Position numbers and translations under genes: made by a program. From positions 1 through 64,000 of the forward strand of contig CAJUPU010000013.1 of assembly GCA_910588495.1 (NCBI GenBank): 64,000 nucleotides of DNA. Reading direction: 5' to 3'. The stretch's first letter is position 1. The number at the start of each line of letters is the position of its first letter. Below the pieces are notes generated by a model, which saw only the letters and a program-made list of their open reading frames with translations, was not told the DNA's origin and made no database searches. The stretch comes from an uncultured Oscillospiraceae bacterium (GTDB lineage: Bacteria > Bacillota > Clostridia > Oscillospirales > Oscillospiraceae). Below, one piece after another: positions 16,965 through 25,638 of the stretch.

Positions 16965-17291
16965 TCAAAACACCGCCTGGACCAGCACCATATATAAGAT
17001 CGTCCCCCCCACGATGGACAGCATGTTGTTCCTCTTCCAGACATGGAGCAGGACCACCGCCGCTCCGGCGATGAAGCCGGGGGCCCAGCCGCTGAACTCC
17101 GCGAAGCTGGTGCCCCGGTAGCAGTACACGATCAGTATGGCGATCACCGCCGGCGGCAAAAACCGGCCCAGATAGAGCACCACCTTGGGCGGCTCCCCGC
17201 CCCGGCCGAACAGCAGGAAGGGCAGCGCCCGGGTGAGGAAGGTCACCACGGCCATCACCGCCACCAGCGCGGCGATCTGAAGGGTGGTCAT
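16965..17291 (-). CDS. azlD: AzlD-like branched-chain amino acid export subunit
   Basis: A 108-aa membrane protein of the AzlD family, the small partner of AzlC in export of branched-chain amino acids and analogues such as azaleucine. Four hydrophobic helices are visible (about 5-27, 40-58, 64-85 and 90-107). The family's N-terminal TFLTRALPFLLF and the PPAVIAILIVYCY segment are present. The ATG at 17291 overlaps the azlC stop codon by 4 bp, indicating translational coupling. It terminates at the bidirectional hairpin at 16911-16943. The assignment rests on these motifs and the azlC neighbour. Confidence 0.88.
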   Translation of the reverse strand: MTTLQIAALVAVMAVVTFLTRALPFLLFGRGGEPPKVVLYLGRFLPPAVIAILIVYCYRGTSFAEFSGWAPGFIAGAAVVLLHVWKRNNMLSIVGGTILYMVLVQAVF

Positions 17292-17986
17292 GACCTCTCC
17301 CCCCCTTCCAGCCGGGGCCGCATCAGCAGCAGTCCCGCCACCAAAATGACCAGCGCCGGGATAAGGAACCGCCCGTTGTCCGGCCCAAACAGCAGCAGGC
17401 AGGCCAAGGTGCCCGCCGCCCCCAGGAACACCGGGCCGTGGCCCTGGCTGGACTGCCACTGCTCCACCGCGATCACCAGGAACAGCGCCGTCATGGCAAA
17501 GTCGATGCCCTCGGTGTCGATGGCGATCAGCGCCCCCGCCACCGCCCCCAGGATGGACCCTGCGATCCAATACAGGTGGTCCAGCACGGCGATGGTGCAG
17601 TAGAACTCCTTTTCGTCCACCCCCTCCGGGGCCTCCACCCCGGCCAGCAGAGCGTAGGTCTCGTCGGTGAGGGAGAAGATCATGTACAGCTTCCGCCAGC
17701 CCATGCCCTGGAACTTCTCCAGCATGGACAGGCCGTAGACCAGATGGCGGAAATTGATGATCAGGGTCAGGAAAGCGGCGTCCCCCAGGGGGGATGCGTT
17801 CTTCAGCAAGTCCACCCCCAGATACTGGCCGCTGCCCGCGTAGATGGCGGTGGACATGACCGCCGCCCAGGTGGGGGCGAAGCCCGCCGCCGACAGCATC
17901 CAGCCGAACACCACCCCGATGGATAGGTAGCCCATGAGCACCGGCACTGTGTGGGGGAAGGCGGCGGCCAGGGTCTTTCGGTCCAT
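17288..17986 (-). CDS. azlC: AzlC-like branched-chain amino acid export subunit
   Basis: A 232-aa membrane protein of the AzlC/LIV-E family, which exports branched-chain amino acids together with AzlD. Family segments visible are AAAFPHTVPVLMGYLSIGVVFG near the N-terminus (split as AAAFPHTVPVLMG and YLSIGVVFG), STAIYAGSGQYLGVDLL and NFRHLVYGLSM, then FSLTDETYALL. The ATG at 17986 is preferred to the GTG at 17995 because GAGGA is 10 nt upstream of the ATG and only about 2 nt from the GTG. The promoter is at 18039-18067. Excretion of branched-chain amino acids fits an amino-acid-fermenting lifestyle, but no local regulator is visible. Confidence 0.88.
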   Translation of the reverse strand: MDRKTLAAAFPHTVPVLMGYLSIGVVFGWMLSAAGFAPTWAAVMSTAIYAGSGQYLGVDLLKNASPLGDAAFLTLIINFRHLVYGLSMLEKFQGMGWRKLYMIFSLTDETYALLAGVEAPEGVDEKEFYCTIAVLDHLYWIAGSILGAVAGALIAIDTEGIDFAMTALFLVIAVEQWQSSQGHGPVFLGAAGTLACLLLFGPDNGRFLIPALVILVAGLLLMRPRLEGGERS

Positions 17987-18038
17987 CTTTGTCACATCCT
18001 CGCGTAAAAGCGCGCTAAAGCGCTAAATAGACACTTTT

Positions 18039-18067
18039 ATTATACTGTCAACTCTCCTGTCTGGCAA
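18039..18067 (-). promoter_or_regulatory. Sigma-A promoter for azlCD
   Basis: On the minus strand, TTGCCA (18067-18062) and TATAAT (18044-18039) are spaced 17 bp apart. A GCGC-rich inverted repeat (CGCGCTAAAGCGC region, about 18009-18022) lies between the promoter and azlC and could be an operator or leader hairpin. Confidence 0.65.
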
Positions 18068-18091
18068 GGGCAGGGTTTTACAGATCGTTCA

Positions 18092-18120
18092 TTGTATTCC
18101 CGGCGGGATCTGGCTATAAT
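18092..18120 (+). promoter_or_regulatory. Sigma-A promoter for the lipid kinase gene
   Basis: TTGTAT (18092-18097) and TATAAT (18115-18120) with a 17-bp spacer lie 60 bp before the ATG at 18180. The promoter is divergent from the azlC promoter. Confidence 0.6.
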
Positions 18121-18179
18121 ATGAGCTGTAAAGTATGCCCAGCCCCTGCCGGCCGGGCGCAGATGGAGCGTGACCCGCC

Positions 18180-19094
18180 ATGAAAAAGCTGCTGTACATC
18201 TACAACCCCGCCGCCGGGCGCAAGACCGCCAAGGCCAGCCTGTCCGACGTGCTGGAGGTGTTCGCCCGCCAGGGCTATGAGATCACCGTCCACCCCACCC
18301 AGGCCCGGGGGGACGCCGCCGAGACCGCCCGGGAGCTGGGCCCCGGCTGCGACCGGGTGGTGTGCTGCGGCGGGGACGGCACCCTGAACGAGACCGTCCG
18401 GGGCATCCTGGCCCTGCCGGAGGCCGTCCGGCCCGTGCTGGGCTACATCCCGGCGGGCACCACCAACGACTTTTCCCGCACGCTGGAGCTGCCCAAGACC
18501 GTGCCCGAGCTGGCGGAGACGGCGGGGGCGGGCGTCCCCCGGGCGATCGACGTGGGCCAGGCCCAGGACAGCCTCTTCACCTATGTGGCGGCCTTCGGGC
18601 TGTTCACCGACGTGTCCTACTCCACTTCCCAGGCCAGCAAGAACCTGCTGGGCCATTTCGCCTATGTGCTGGAGGGGATGGGCAAGCTGTCCAACATCCC
18701 CAGCTATCACATGCGGGTGTCCGCTGGCGGGCAGATCATAGAGGGCGACTACATCTACGGCATGGTGGGCAACACGGTGTCGGTGGGGGGGCTGGTGAGC
18801 CTGCCCCGGGACAAGGTGCTGCTGGATGACGGCCGGTTCGAGGTCCTTTTGATCCGCCGCCCGGAGAACGGCAAGGACTGGCAGTCCATCCTCACCGCCC
18901 TCACCACCCTGGAGCTGGTGGAGGACGGGGCAGTCACCGGCTTCGCCGCCGGGGACATCACCTTCCAATGCGATGTCCCCGCGGCATGGACGGTGGACGG
19001 CGAGTTCGGCGGAGAGCAGGCGGTGACCCGGGTGAGGAACCTGCGCCGGGCGCTGACGATCGCGTGCGGCGCAGGAGGCGCGCAGCCGTGGTGA
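18180..19094 (+). CDS. Diacylglycerol/lipid kinase family protein (YegS/BmrU type)
   Basis: This 304-aa enzyme belongs to the DAGK catalytic-domain superfamily. Members phosphorylate diacylglycerol or related lipids at the membrane, recycling DAG released by lipoteichoic-acid synthesis. The N-terminal YNPAAGRKTAK nucleotide-binding stretch, the CCGGDGTLNETVRG loop and the PAGTTNDFSRTL motif are diagnostic. The C-terminal half contains the acidic DDGRFEVLLIR segment. GGAG precedes the ATG at 18180. The last residues (about ACGAGGAQPW) are encoded by the edge of a dispersed-repeat copy that also provides the TGA stop. Its neighbour on the opposite strand is an LtaS-like protein that would release DAG, a plausible functional link. 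Confidence 0.88.
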   Translation: MKKLLYIYNPAAGRKTAKASLSDVLEVFARQGYEITVHPTQARGDAAETARELGPGCDRVVCCGGDGTLNETVRGILALPEAVRPVLGYIPAGTTNDFSRTLELPKTVPELAETAGAGVPRAIDVGQAQDSLFTYVAAFGLFTDVSYSTSQASKNLLGHFAYVLEGMGKLSNIPSYHMRVSAGGQIIEGDYIYGMVGNTVSVGGLVSLPRDKVLLDDGRFEVLLIRRPENGKDWQSILTALTTLELVEDGAVTGFAAGDITFQCDVPAAWTVDGEFGGEQAVTRVRNLRRALTIACGAGGAQPW

Positions 19095-19104
19095 GCAGCG
19101 CGAA
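19081..19104 (+). repeat. Dispersed GC-rich repeat, short copy 2
   Basis: CGCAGCCGTGGTGAGCAGCG matches the core of the copies at 12011 and 53811. It overlaps the 3' end of the lipid kinase gene and contains its stop codon. Confidence 0.55.
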
Positions 19105-19114
19105 AACACAGCGG

Positions 19115-19150
19115 AAGCGGCCCGGCGGAGGATTCCGCCGGGCCGCTTTT
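19115..19150. terminator. Bidirectional terminator between converging genes
   Basis: AAGCGGCCCGGCGGA / TCCGCCGGGCCGCTT form a 15-bp perfect stem followed by TT. It separates the lipid kinase gene from the converging LtaS-like gene. Confidence 0.85.
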
Positions 19151-19151
19151 C

Positions 19152-21278
19152 TCATTCCGGGAGGGGGACGTGGGCGTAATAGTCTTCCTGGAGGATCAGC
19201 TTGGAGTAGTTCACCTTGGCGGCCACCAGCCGGTGGACCCGCTTCACATAGTCCTCTTGGTCCTCCAGCTCCACCCCCTCGTTGGGGGTGAAGGTCTTGG
19301 TGGAGCACTCATAGGTCCCCGCCGCCGTGATCCAGGCGTTGCCCTTGCCCTTGTTGGCGAACACCACCAGAGGCATACTGTTGGAGTACTGGTCCGCCTT
19401 GTAGTTGGCGGCGAAGATGTCCCGCCCGGAATAGAGCCGGGAGTCGTAGTCCAGGCCGAACAGGTTGCAGATGGTGGGCACGATGTCGATGGTGGAGCAG
19501 GGAGTGTCCACCTCGATGGGCTCCTCGATGGCCCCGGACCACATGAGCAGGGTGTTGCGGTAGCGGGAGGTGTCGCTCTCCGTGTCCTCGAAGCCCCGCA
19601 GTTCATTGTAGTAGTCGGTCCCATCCTTGGCGATCATCATATAGGGGTAGTGGTCGGCGGCCATGACGATGAGGGTATCGTCGGCGATGCCCGCCGCCTC
19701 CAGCCTGTCCACCAGGTGCTCCAGCGCCAGATCCAGCTCGATGTTGCAGGCCAGGTACGCCTGGGAGGTCTCGGACAGGTCGGGATACTTGGCCTCCACC
19801 GCCTCCCGGTGCTTCTGGGACATGTCGTTGCCTCCCCAGGAGTAATATCCGTGGCCGCTCACCGTCATATAGTAGGCGTGGAAGCGCTGGCCGTTTTGGA
19901 CGTAATCGTCGATATAGCCGTCCACCGTCTCCTCCATCATCTCCAGGTCGGACTCGGGCCAGTATTTTTTTGTGACGCTCTCCGTCATCTCCAGGCCGTT
20001 GCCGATGCCCTTATAGTCATAGCCATAATTGCCCAGGTACTTGTCCCGACCGTAGTAGGTGTACGTGTGGTTGTGCCACGCGGGGACTACGTACCCCTGG
20101 GCGGCGAACAGCTTGGCCAGGGTGTTGGGCATAGCGATGCTCGCGCTGGCGTTGGCGGCCAGTCCGCCGTTCACCCAGTTGGGGATGAGGCCGGTGGTGA
20201 CGGCGAACTCGCCGCCGCAGGTGGACTGGGTCCAGTCCGGCTGGTAGAAGTTGTTGAACACAAACCCCTCGTGGGTGAGCTTGTACAGGGTGGGGGTCAG
20301 CTCCTTGTCAATGGCGTAGGGGGAGAAGCCCTCGGCGGTGAGGAGGATCAGGTTCTTGTCCTCGAACATGCCGGTGTACTCGTTCTTCTCCGTGGGGGTG
20401 CGGCTTCCAAAATACTCGTGCATATTTTTCAAGGTCTCGTTGGTCTCCGCCTCCGCCAGAGCCTCGAAGTCGATGTCCAGCACGTTGGGTCCAGTGGGGA
20501 CGGGCCGCTTGGAGCTCTCCGGATCCGGCTCCTGGGACGGCTGGGCGCTCTCCGAGGGGGCGATGGCGGGGGTGTTCACCGGGTCGTCAAGGAACTCGCC
20601 CAGCGGCGGCGCGGGGACGCCCGCCACAGTGTACTCCACTTCCAGCCGGGCAGCGGTGAGCAGCCCAAAGTGGGGGACGGCGGCGTTGACGGTGAAGTCG
20701 TAGGTATAATAGCTCTTTGCCGGTCCCAGGACGGACAGCAGGTATGCGGTGAGCTGGCAGGCCACCAGCGCGGCGGCCAGGACGATCCGCAGGGGCGTCT
20801 CGCTCCCCTCGTCGGGGACGACGCTCCTGCGCAGGAAGAGGAACGCCGCCAGCGGCGCGAAGGACAGCAGGATGAAGGGGATCATGGCCAGCACCACCTC
20901 CACCACGGTGGAGCCGAAGTCCCCGGCCACGTCCCCGGCCATGCCCCCTATGAAGCCGATGCCGTAGTAGAGGTTGAAGGTGGCGCGGCACCCCCGCTCC
21001 ACGCAGAACAGCACCGTGCCCAGCCCCAGCGCCACTCCCCCGGCGATCCGGGCGGCCCGCTTCCAGGGCAGCAGGTCCAAAATGAGGCCGATGAGCAGCC
21101 CGGCGGCGATGGAGAACAGGGCGGTGCGCAGCAGGGCCAGGTCGAGAAAGGGGGTGTCCCGGTCGAAGGCGCGCAGGAGCAGCTCGTGGTAGAAAATGGC
21201 GGCGGGGAAAAACAGGGCGGGCAGCGCCGGACCGCCCGTGTTCCGCCTGCCGGTGTAGCCGGAATAGGGTCGATTCAT
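19152..21278 (-). CDS. LtaS-like sulfatase-family membrane protein
   Basis: This 708-aa protein has the architecture of lipoteichoic-acid synthase and related phosphoglycerol transferases. Several N-terminal transmembrane helices (about residues 15-190) precede a linker rich in Pro/Ser/Glu (about 225-265). A large extracellular sulfatase-fold domain follows. The likely nucleophile is Thr353 in DWTQSTCGGEFAVTTG, and metal ligands include LTAEGFS and MAADHYPYM. The ATG has a GGAAG Shine-Dalgarno about 10 nt upstream. True LtaS enzymes polymerise glycerol phosphate from phosphatidylglycerol and release diacylglycerol. The exact polymer cannot be told here. The converging gene is a DAG-kinase-family protein. 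The gene has no other operon partner. Confidence 0.85.
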   Translation of the reverse strand: MNRPYSGYTGRRNTGGPALPALFFPAAIFYHELLLRAFDRDTPFLDLALLRTALFSIAAGLLIGLILDLLPWKRAARIAGGVALGLGTVLFCVERGCRATFNLYYGIGFIGGMAGDVAGDFGSTVVEVVLAMIPFILLSFAPLAAFLFLRRSVVPDEGSETPLRIVLAAALVACQLTAYLLSVLGPAKSYYTYDFTVNAAVPHFGLLTAARLEVEYTVAGVPAPPLGEFLDDPVNTPAIAPSESAQPSQEPDPESSKRPVPTGPNVLDIDFEALAEAETNETLKNMHEYFGSRTPTEKNEYTGMFEDKNLILLTAEGFSPYAIDKELTPTLYKLTHEGFVFNNFYQPDWTQSTCGGEFAVTTGLIPNWVNGGLAANASASIAMPNTLAKLFAAQGYVVPAWHNHTYTYYGRDKYLGNYGYDYKGIGNGLEMTESVTKKYWPESDLEMMEETVDGYIDDYVQNGQRFHAYYMTVSGHGYYSWGGNDMSQKHREAVEAKYPDLSETSQAYLACNIELDLALEHLVDRLEAAGIADDTLIVMAADHYPYMMIAKDGTDYYNELRGFEDTESDTSRYRNTLLMWSGAIEEPIEVDTPCSTIDIVPTICNLFGLDYDSRLYSGRDIFAANYKADQYSNSMPLVVFANKGKGNAWITAAGTYECSTKTFTPNEGVELEDQEDYVKRVHRLVAAKVNYSKLILQEDYYAHVPLPE

Positions 21279-21426
21279 GACAGGTCACTTCCTATGGCAT
21301 ATGGGCGGAAAAGGACGGTTTTCCACCGGTTTCCACCCGCTTTGAGATGTCATTCATCATATCATAGGAAGGGGGAAATTGCAACGCCCGCGTCAAAATT
21401 TAAGGAATACTTCAAGGACCCCCGGC

Positions 21427-22476
21427 TCACAGCCCGGTCTGGAGCTGGGCCCCGGTGTAATAGTGGGCCAGGATCTCCCGCCAGCCCGCGCCCGCTTTCG
21501 CCATGGCGTTGGCCCCGTACTGGCTCATCCCCACCCCGTGGCCGTAGCCGGTGACGGTGAAGGTGAAGGTCCCGTCCTGTTCGGTCACGTCGAAGCAGGC
21601 CGAGCGCAGGGCGAACAGCGACCGGCACGCGCCGCCGGACAGCTCCACGCCCCCCAGTTTCACCGCCGCCACCCGGCCGGAGGCGGTGCGGGTGAGGTCC
21701 TGGAACCAGCCTGACGGCCCGCCGGACAGATCGCAGTCCAGCCCCGCCTCGACAACGGTCTTTTTCACCTGGTCCGCCGTCAGGGTGACGGTGGAGCGGT
21801 AGTTGGGCACCTCCTCCCCCTCGGGGCTGTCCACCGACACCAGGTAGGGCAGGGACTTGCCCCACACCGCCGACGCGTCCTCGGTGGCCCCGGCGGCGGA
21901 GGAGAAGAACACCGCCTGGATGGGCGCCCCGCCATAGGTGAGTACCTGGCCGTCGGTGTCCGCCACGGCGGCGGCGATCTTGGCGGTGTAGGCCGGGGCG
22001 GTCCCCTCTCCCCAGCGCTGGGCGGCGTCCTGCTGGGACAGGTACGCCTGGCAGCAGGAGGAGTCGGCGCAGATGTCCGCCCCGTCCGCCTCGTGGCTCT
22101 TGGCCCGCAGCTTCCACAGGGAGTAGGTCCGGGCGCACACCGCCTGTGAGCGCAGGGCCTCCGGCTCGAAGGAGGCGGGCATCTCCGCCGCCACCACCCC
22201 CCACAGGTAGTCGGCCATGGTCATCTGGACCACCTGGCCGTCCCGGCCCAGCACATCCAACGTCTGGGCGGCGTCCCACTCCCCCGGCGAGGGGATGGGC
22301 TGAGGGGCGGGCGTGGGTACCGCGGGGAGGGTGAGCAGGTCCGGCGTGGGCTGGGGCCGGGCCCCGGCGGGGGCGTCCCCCAGGGCGGCCAGGGGGAGCA
22401 GCAGCAGGGCCATGCCCAGGGCAAGCCCCGTGAGGAAGGGGGTCCGCAGGGCCCGCCAGGCCTCCATATTTCGCAA
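21427..22476 (-). CDS. SpoIID/LytB-domain protein
   Basis: This 349-aa protein belongs to the SpoIID family of peptidoglycan lytic transglycosylases that act in forespore engulfment. An N-terminal hydrophobic helix (about 15-33) anchors it. A Pro-rich linker (about 38-65) leads into the SpoIID domain, with MADYLWGVVAAEMPASFEPEALRSQAVCARTY (split as MADYLWGVVAAEMP and EALRSQAVCARTY) and the C-terminal GYGHGVGMSQYGANAMA. The acidic catalytic Glu in AAEMP is present. The start is uncertain: TTG (22476) has GAGGTG 6 nt upstream and is used here, GTG (22485) has no Shine-Dalgarno, and ATG (22467) is spaced too far. It implies a sporulating host. It could instead be a SpoIID paralogue of vegetative cells. 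Confidence 0.85.
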   Translation of the reverse strand: MRNMEAWRALRTPFLTGLALGMALLLLPLAALGDAPAGARPQPTPDLLTLPAVPTPAPQPIPSPGEWDAAQTLDVLGRDGQVVQMTMADYLWGVVAAEMPASFEPEALRSQAVCARTYSLWKLRAKSHEADGADICADSSCCQAYLSQQDAAQRWGEGTAPAYTAKIAAAVADTDGQVLTYGGAPIQAVFFSSAAGATEDASAVWGKSLPYLVSVDSPEGEEVPNYRSTVTLTADQVKKTVVEAGLDCDLSGGPSGWFQDLTRTASGRVAAVKLGGVELSGGACRSLFALRSACFDVTEQDGTFTFTVTGYGHGVGMSQYGANAMAKAGAGWREILAHYYTGAQLQTGL

Positions 22477-22559
22477 GTCAAACACCTCGTTTATTCAAAA
22501 TTCGGGAGGATAGATGGTAAGATCTCTGATTTTTCAAGAAGGGCTTCGGCAGATCTGCA

Positions 22560-22588
22560 TTGACGGAAAGTGGAAATTGCGTTATAAT
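22560..22588 (+). promoter_or_regulatory. Sigma-A promoter for gltA
   Basis: TTGACG (22560-22565) and TATAAT (22583-22588) with a 17-bp spacer lie 58 bp upstream of the gltA ATG. Confidence 0.75.
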
Positions 22589-22646
22589 AAACGGTATAGT
22601 CAATGGAACAAGGCATTGCGGACACCCCCGAAGGAGGCGGAACATC

Positions 22647-24059
22647 ATGAATCTGAACATCATCGAGAACTTGATCGAAGCGCGCAAAAGGGCCATGGAG
22701 CAGTACACCAGCTCGGTGGACTTCATTCAAGGGATATGCGGAGAGTTCCAGCGGTATACCCAGATCTCTCCCAAGTATTATGAGAAATACGACGTGAAGC
22801 GGGGCCTGCGCAACCACGACGGCACCGGCGTCATGGCGGGCGTCACTCTGATCGGCAACGTGAAGGGCTATGTGGTGGAGGACGGCGAGAAGGTCCCCGC
22901 CCCCGGCCGCCTGTACTACCGGGGCATCAACGTGGAGGAGCTGATCGACGGCTTCACCGCGGCGGGCCGGTTCGGCTTTGAGGAGACCGCCTATCTGCTG
23001 ATGTTCGGCGGCCTGCCCACCCGGGAGGAGCTGGCCAGGTTCCAGGAGATCCTGGCCTTCTATCGGGAGCTGCCCCCCAACTTCACCGAGGACATGATCC
23101 TCACCGCCCCCAGCCACGACGTGATGAACAAGCTGGCCCGGTCGGTGCTGGCGCTGTACTCCTACGACCCCGACCCGGACAACAACTCCCTGCCCATCGA
23201 GATGCTCCAGGCCCTGCGGCTCATCGCCCGGTTCCCGGTGATCGTGGCCCACGCCTTCGCCGCCAAGCAGCACTATTTCGACCGGGGCTCCCTCTACTTA
23301 CACCGGCCCCAGCCCGAGCTGTCGGTGGCGGAGAATTTCCTCTACTCCGTGCGCCACGACAACCAGTTCACCGCCGAGGAGGCCCACCTGCTGGACCTGT
23401 GCCTGGTGCTCCACATGGAGCACGGCGGCGGCAACAACTCCGCCTTCGCCTGCCGGGTGCTGTCCTCCTCGGGCACGGACATCTACTCCGCCATCGCCGC
23501 GGCGGTGGGCTCGCTGAAGGGCCCCAAGCACGGCGGCGCCAACACGCGGGTGATGAAGATGTTCGACGAGATCGGGGCCAACGTGAAGGACTGGAAGGAC
23601 GACGAGGAGGTGTCGGCCTACCTGACCAGGATCTTGAAGAAGGAGGCGGGGGACGGCTCCGGCCTGATCTACGGCATGGGCCACGCCGTCTACACCCTGT
23701 CCGACCCCCGGGCGGTGATCCTGAAGCGGTTCGCCAAAAAAATGGCGGCGGACAAGGGGATGCTGGACGAGTTCGAGCTGTTCGAGACGGTGGAGCGGCT
23801 CACCCCCGACCTGTTCCACGCCGTCACCGGCCAGGAGAAGGCCATGTGCGCCAACGTGGACATGTATTCCGGCCTGGTGTACAAGATGATGGGCATCCCC
23901 CCGGAGCTGTACACCCCCCTGTTCGCCATCGCCCGCATCGTGGGCTGGTGCGCCCACCGGGTGGAGGAGGTCTACAACCCCTACGGCCGGATCATCCGCC
24001 CGGCCTACAAGGCGGTCATGCCCAAGCGGTCCTTCGTGCCGCTGGAGGAGCGGGGGTGA
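22647..24059 (+). CDS. gltA: Citrate synthase
   Basis: Citrate synthase (470 aa) condenses acetyl-CoA and oxaloacetate. It is of the longer clostridial type, with an N-terminal extension before the core. Catalytic segments are present: LHMEHGGGNNSAFACRVLSS, GSLKGPKHGGANTRVM, and GMGHAVYTLSDPR with catalytic His346. The Asp lies in the DLFHAVTG region. The ATG at 22647 is supported by AAGGAGG 9 nt upstream; the frame stays open upstream but without a site. In fermentative Clostridia the enzyme usually supplies 2-oxoglutarate for glutamate. Here that could also feed 2-hydroxyglutarate-type pathways, though no link is shown. Confidence 0.95.
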   Translation: MNLNIIENLIEARKRAMEQYTSSVDFIQGICGEFQRYTQISPKYYEKYDVKRGLRNHDGTGVMAGVTLIGNVKGYVVEDGEKVPAPGRLYYRGINVEELIDGFTAAGRFGFEETAYLLMFGGLPTREELARFQEILAFYRELPPNFTEDMILTAPSHDVMNKLARSVLALYSYDPDPDNNSLPIEMLQALRLIARFPVIVAHAFAAKQHYFDRGSLYLHRPQPELSVAENFLYSVRHDNQFTAEEAHLLDLCLVLHMEHGGGNNSAFACRVLSSSGTDIYSAIAAAVGSLKGPKHGGANTRVMKMFDEIGANVKDWKDDEEVSAYLTRILKKEAGDGSGLIYGMGHAVYTLSDPRAVILKRFAKKMAADKGMLDEFELFETVERLTPDLFHAVTGQEKAMCANVDMYSGLVYKMMGIPPELYTPLFAIARIVGWCAHRVEEVYNPYGRIIRPAYKAVMPKRSFVPLEERG

Positions 24060-24119
24060 TTTCCTGCCGCGTTCAGCACGTTTTGGCAAAAAAGAAAATG
24101 AGCCGATAAGACCGACATC

Positions 24120-24162
24120 AAAAAGGCTTCCACCAGCTATTTAGCTGGTGGAAGCCTTTTTG
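24120..24162. terminator. Bidirectional terminator between gltA and cysS
   Basis: AAAAAGGCTTCCACCAGCT / AGCTGGTGGAAGCCTTTTT is a 19-bp perfect stem with an ATTT loop. It serves both converging transcripts. Confidence 0.92.
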
Positions 24163-24166
24163 CCAT

Positions 24167-25618
24167 TCAGATCCGTTTCCACACCGCCCCGCCGGGCACG
24201 TCGGTGACCTCCACCCCCCGGGCCTTCAGCTCGTCCCGGATGCGGTCGGCCTGGGCAAAATTTTTCTCCTTCTTGGCCTGGGCCCGCTGGAGCACCAGAG
24301 CGTCGATCTCCGGGTCCCCCTCCCCCTGGATGGTGAAGCCGCCGGGAGCGCTCTGCTTCTTGGCCTGGGCCGCCTCCCTCTCCCGCAGCTCCGCCGCCTT
24401 TTCCAGCAGGGACAGGGACAGCACCTGGTCAAAGCCGGCCAGCACCGCCCGCTTGGTCACGTCGTTCACCGGGGCCTTCAGCACGTCGTACAGGCAGGTG
24501 ATGCCCATGGAGGTGTTCAGATCGTTGCCCACCTGGGTGAGGAACTTTTCCTTGAGCTGTGCGGCGGCCTCCTGATCCACCGCCCCGTCCAGCTCGGTGA
24601 GGGCGGCGATGCGCTTGATCAATTTGTGATAGGCCCCCGCCGCGTTGTCCAGGTTCTCCCAGGAGAACACCAGCCCCTTGCGGTAGTGGCTCTGGAGGCA
24701 GAAGAAACGGTAGGCCAGGGGGTCGTACCCCTTTTCCTCCAGCAGGGAGACGGTGAGGAATTCCCCCTTGGACTTGGACATCTTGCCGCTGTTGGTGTTC
24801 AGGTGGTGGACGTGGAACCACTGCTCGCACCAGGGATGGCCCAGATAGGCCTCCGACTGGGCGATCTCGTTGGTGTGGTGGGGGAAGGCGTTGTCCACCC
24901 CGCCGCAGTGGAGGTCCAGATGCTCCCCGTTGAACTTCATGGAGATGCAGGAGCACTCGATGTGCCAGCCGGGGTAGCCCACCCCCCAGGGGGAGTCCCA
25001 CTTCAGCGCCTGGTCCTCGAATTTGGACTTGGTGAACCAGAGGACGAAGTCGTTCTTGTTGCGCTTGTTGGCGTCCTCCTCCACCCCCTCCCGGACGCCC
25101 ACGGCCAGGTCCTCCTCGTCGTGGGCGTTGAACACGTAGTAGCGTTCCAGCTTGGAGGTGTCGAAATACACGTTCCCCCCCGCCTCGTAGGCGTACCCTT
25201 TGTCGATCAGGGCGGACACCACCTGGATGAACTCGTCGATGAGCCCGGTGGCGGGCTGGACCACCTCGGGGGTCTTGATGTTCAGCTTGGCGCAGTCGTC
25301 GAAAAAGGCGTCGGTGTAAAATCTCGCGATGTCCATCACCGACTTGTTCTCCCGCTTGGCCCCCTTGAGCATCTTGTCCTCGCCGGTGTCGGCGTCGGAG
25401 GCCAGATGGCCCACGTCGGTGATGTTCATCACCCGGTTCACCTCGTAGCCCTCATACCGCAGGAACTTTTCCAGCACGTCCTCCATGATGTAGGAGCGCA
25501 GGTTGCCGATGTGGGCGAAATGGTAGACGGTGGGGCCGCAGGTGTACATCTCCACCCGGCCGGGGGTGTGGGTCTTGAAGGCTTCCTTCTTGTGGGTGGC
25601 GGAATTGTAGAGATACAT
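24167..25618 (-). CDS. cysS: Cysteine--tRNA ligase
   Basis: Class I synthetase (483 aa) charging tRNA-Cys. The N-terminus MYLYNSATHKKEAF, zinc ligands starting at MYTCGPTVY, the HIGH equivalent FAHIGNLRSYI and the KMSKS motif NSGKMSKSKGEFLTV are all present. A C-terminal DALR/anticodon region ends with VTDVPGGAVWKRI. The ATG at 25618 is preferred, because AGGAGG lies 8 nt upstream. A second ATG at 25642 overlaps the stop of the preceding VOC gene and would add 8 residues. It is the last gene of the T-box-controlled cysE operon. Confidence 0.97.
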   Translation of the reverse strand: MYLYNSATHKKEAFKTHTPGRVEMYTCGPTVYHFAHIGNLRSYIMEDVLEKFLRYEGYEVNRVMNITDVGHLASDADTGEDKMLKGAKRENKSVMDIARFYTDAFFDDCAKLNIKTPEVVQPATGLIDEFIQVVSALIDKGYAYEAGGNVYFDTSKLERYYVFNAHDEEDLAVGVREGVEEDANKRNKNDFVLWFTKSKFEDQALKWDSPWGVGYPGWHIECSCISMKFNGEHLDLHCGGVDNAFPHHTNEIAQSEAYLGHPWCEQWFHVHHLNTNSGKMSKSKGEFLTVSLLEEKGYDPLAYRFFCLQSHYRKGLVFSWENLDNAAGAYHKLIKRIAALTELDGAVDQEAAAQLKEKFLTQVGNDLNTSMGITCLYDVLKAPVNDVTKRAVLAGFDQVLSLSLLEKAAELREREAAQAKKQSAPGGFTIQGEGDPEIDALVLQRAQAKKEKNFAQADRIRDELKARGVEVTDVPGGAVWKRI

Positions 25619-25638
25619 GGCGTCATCCTCCTCTTTGT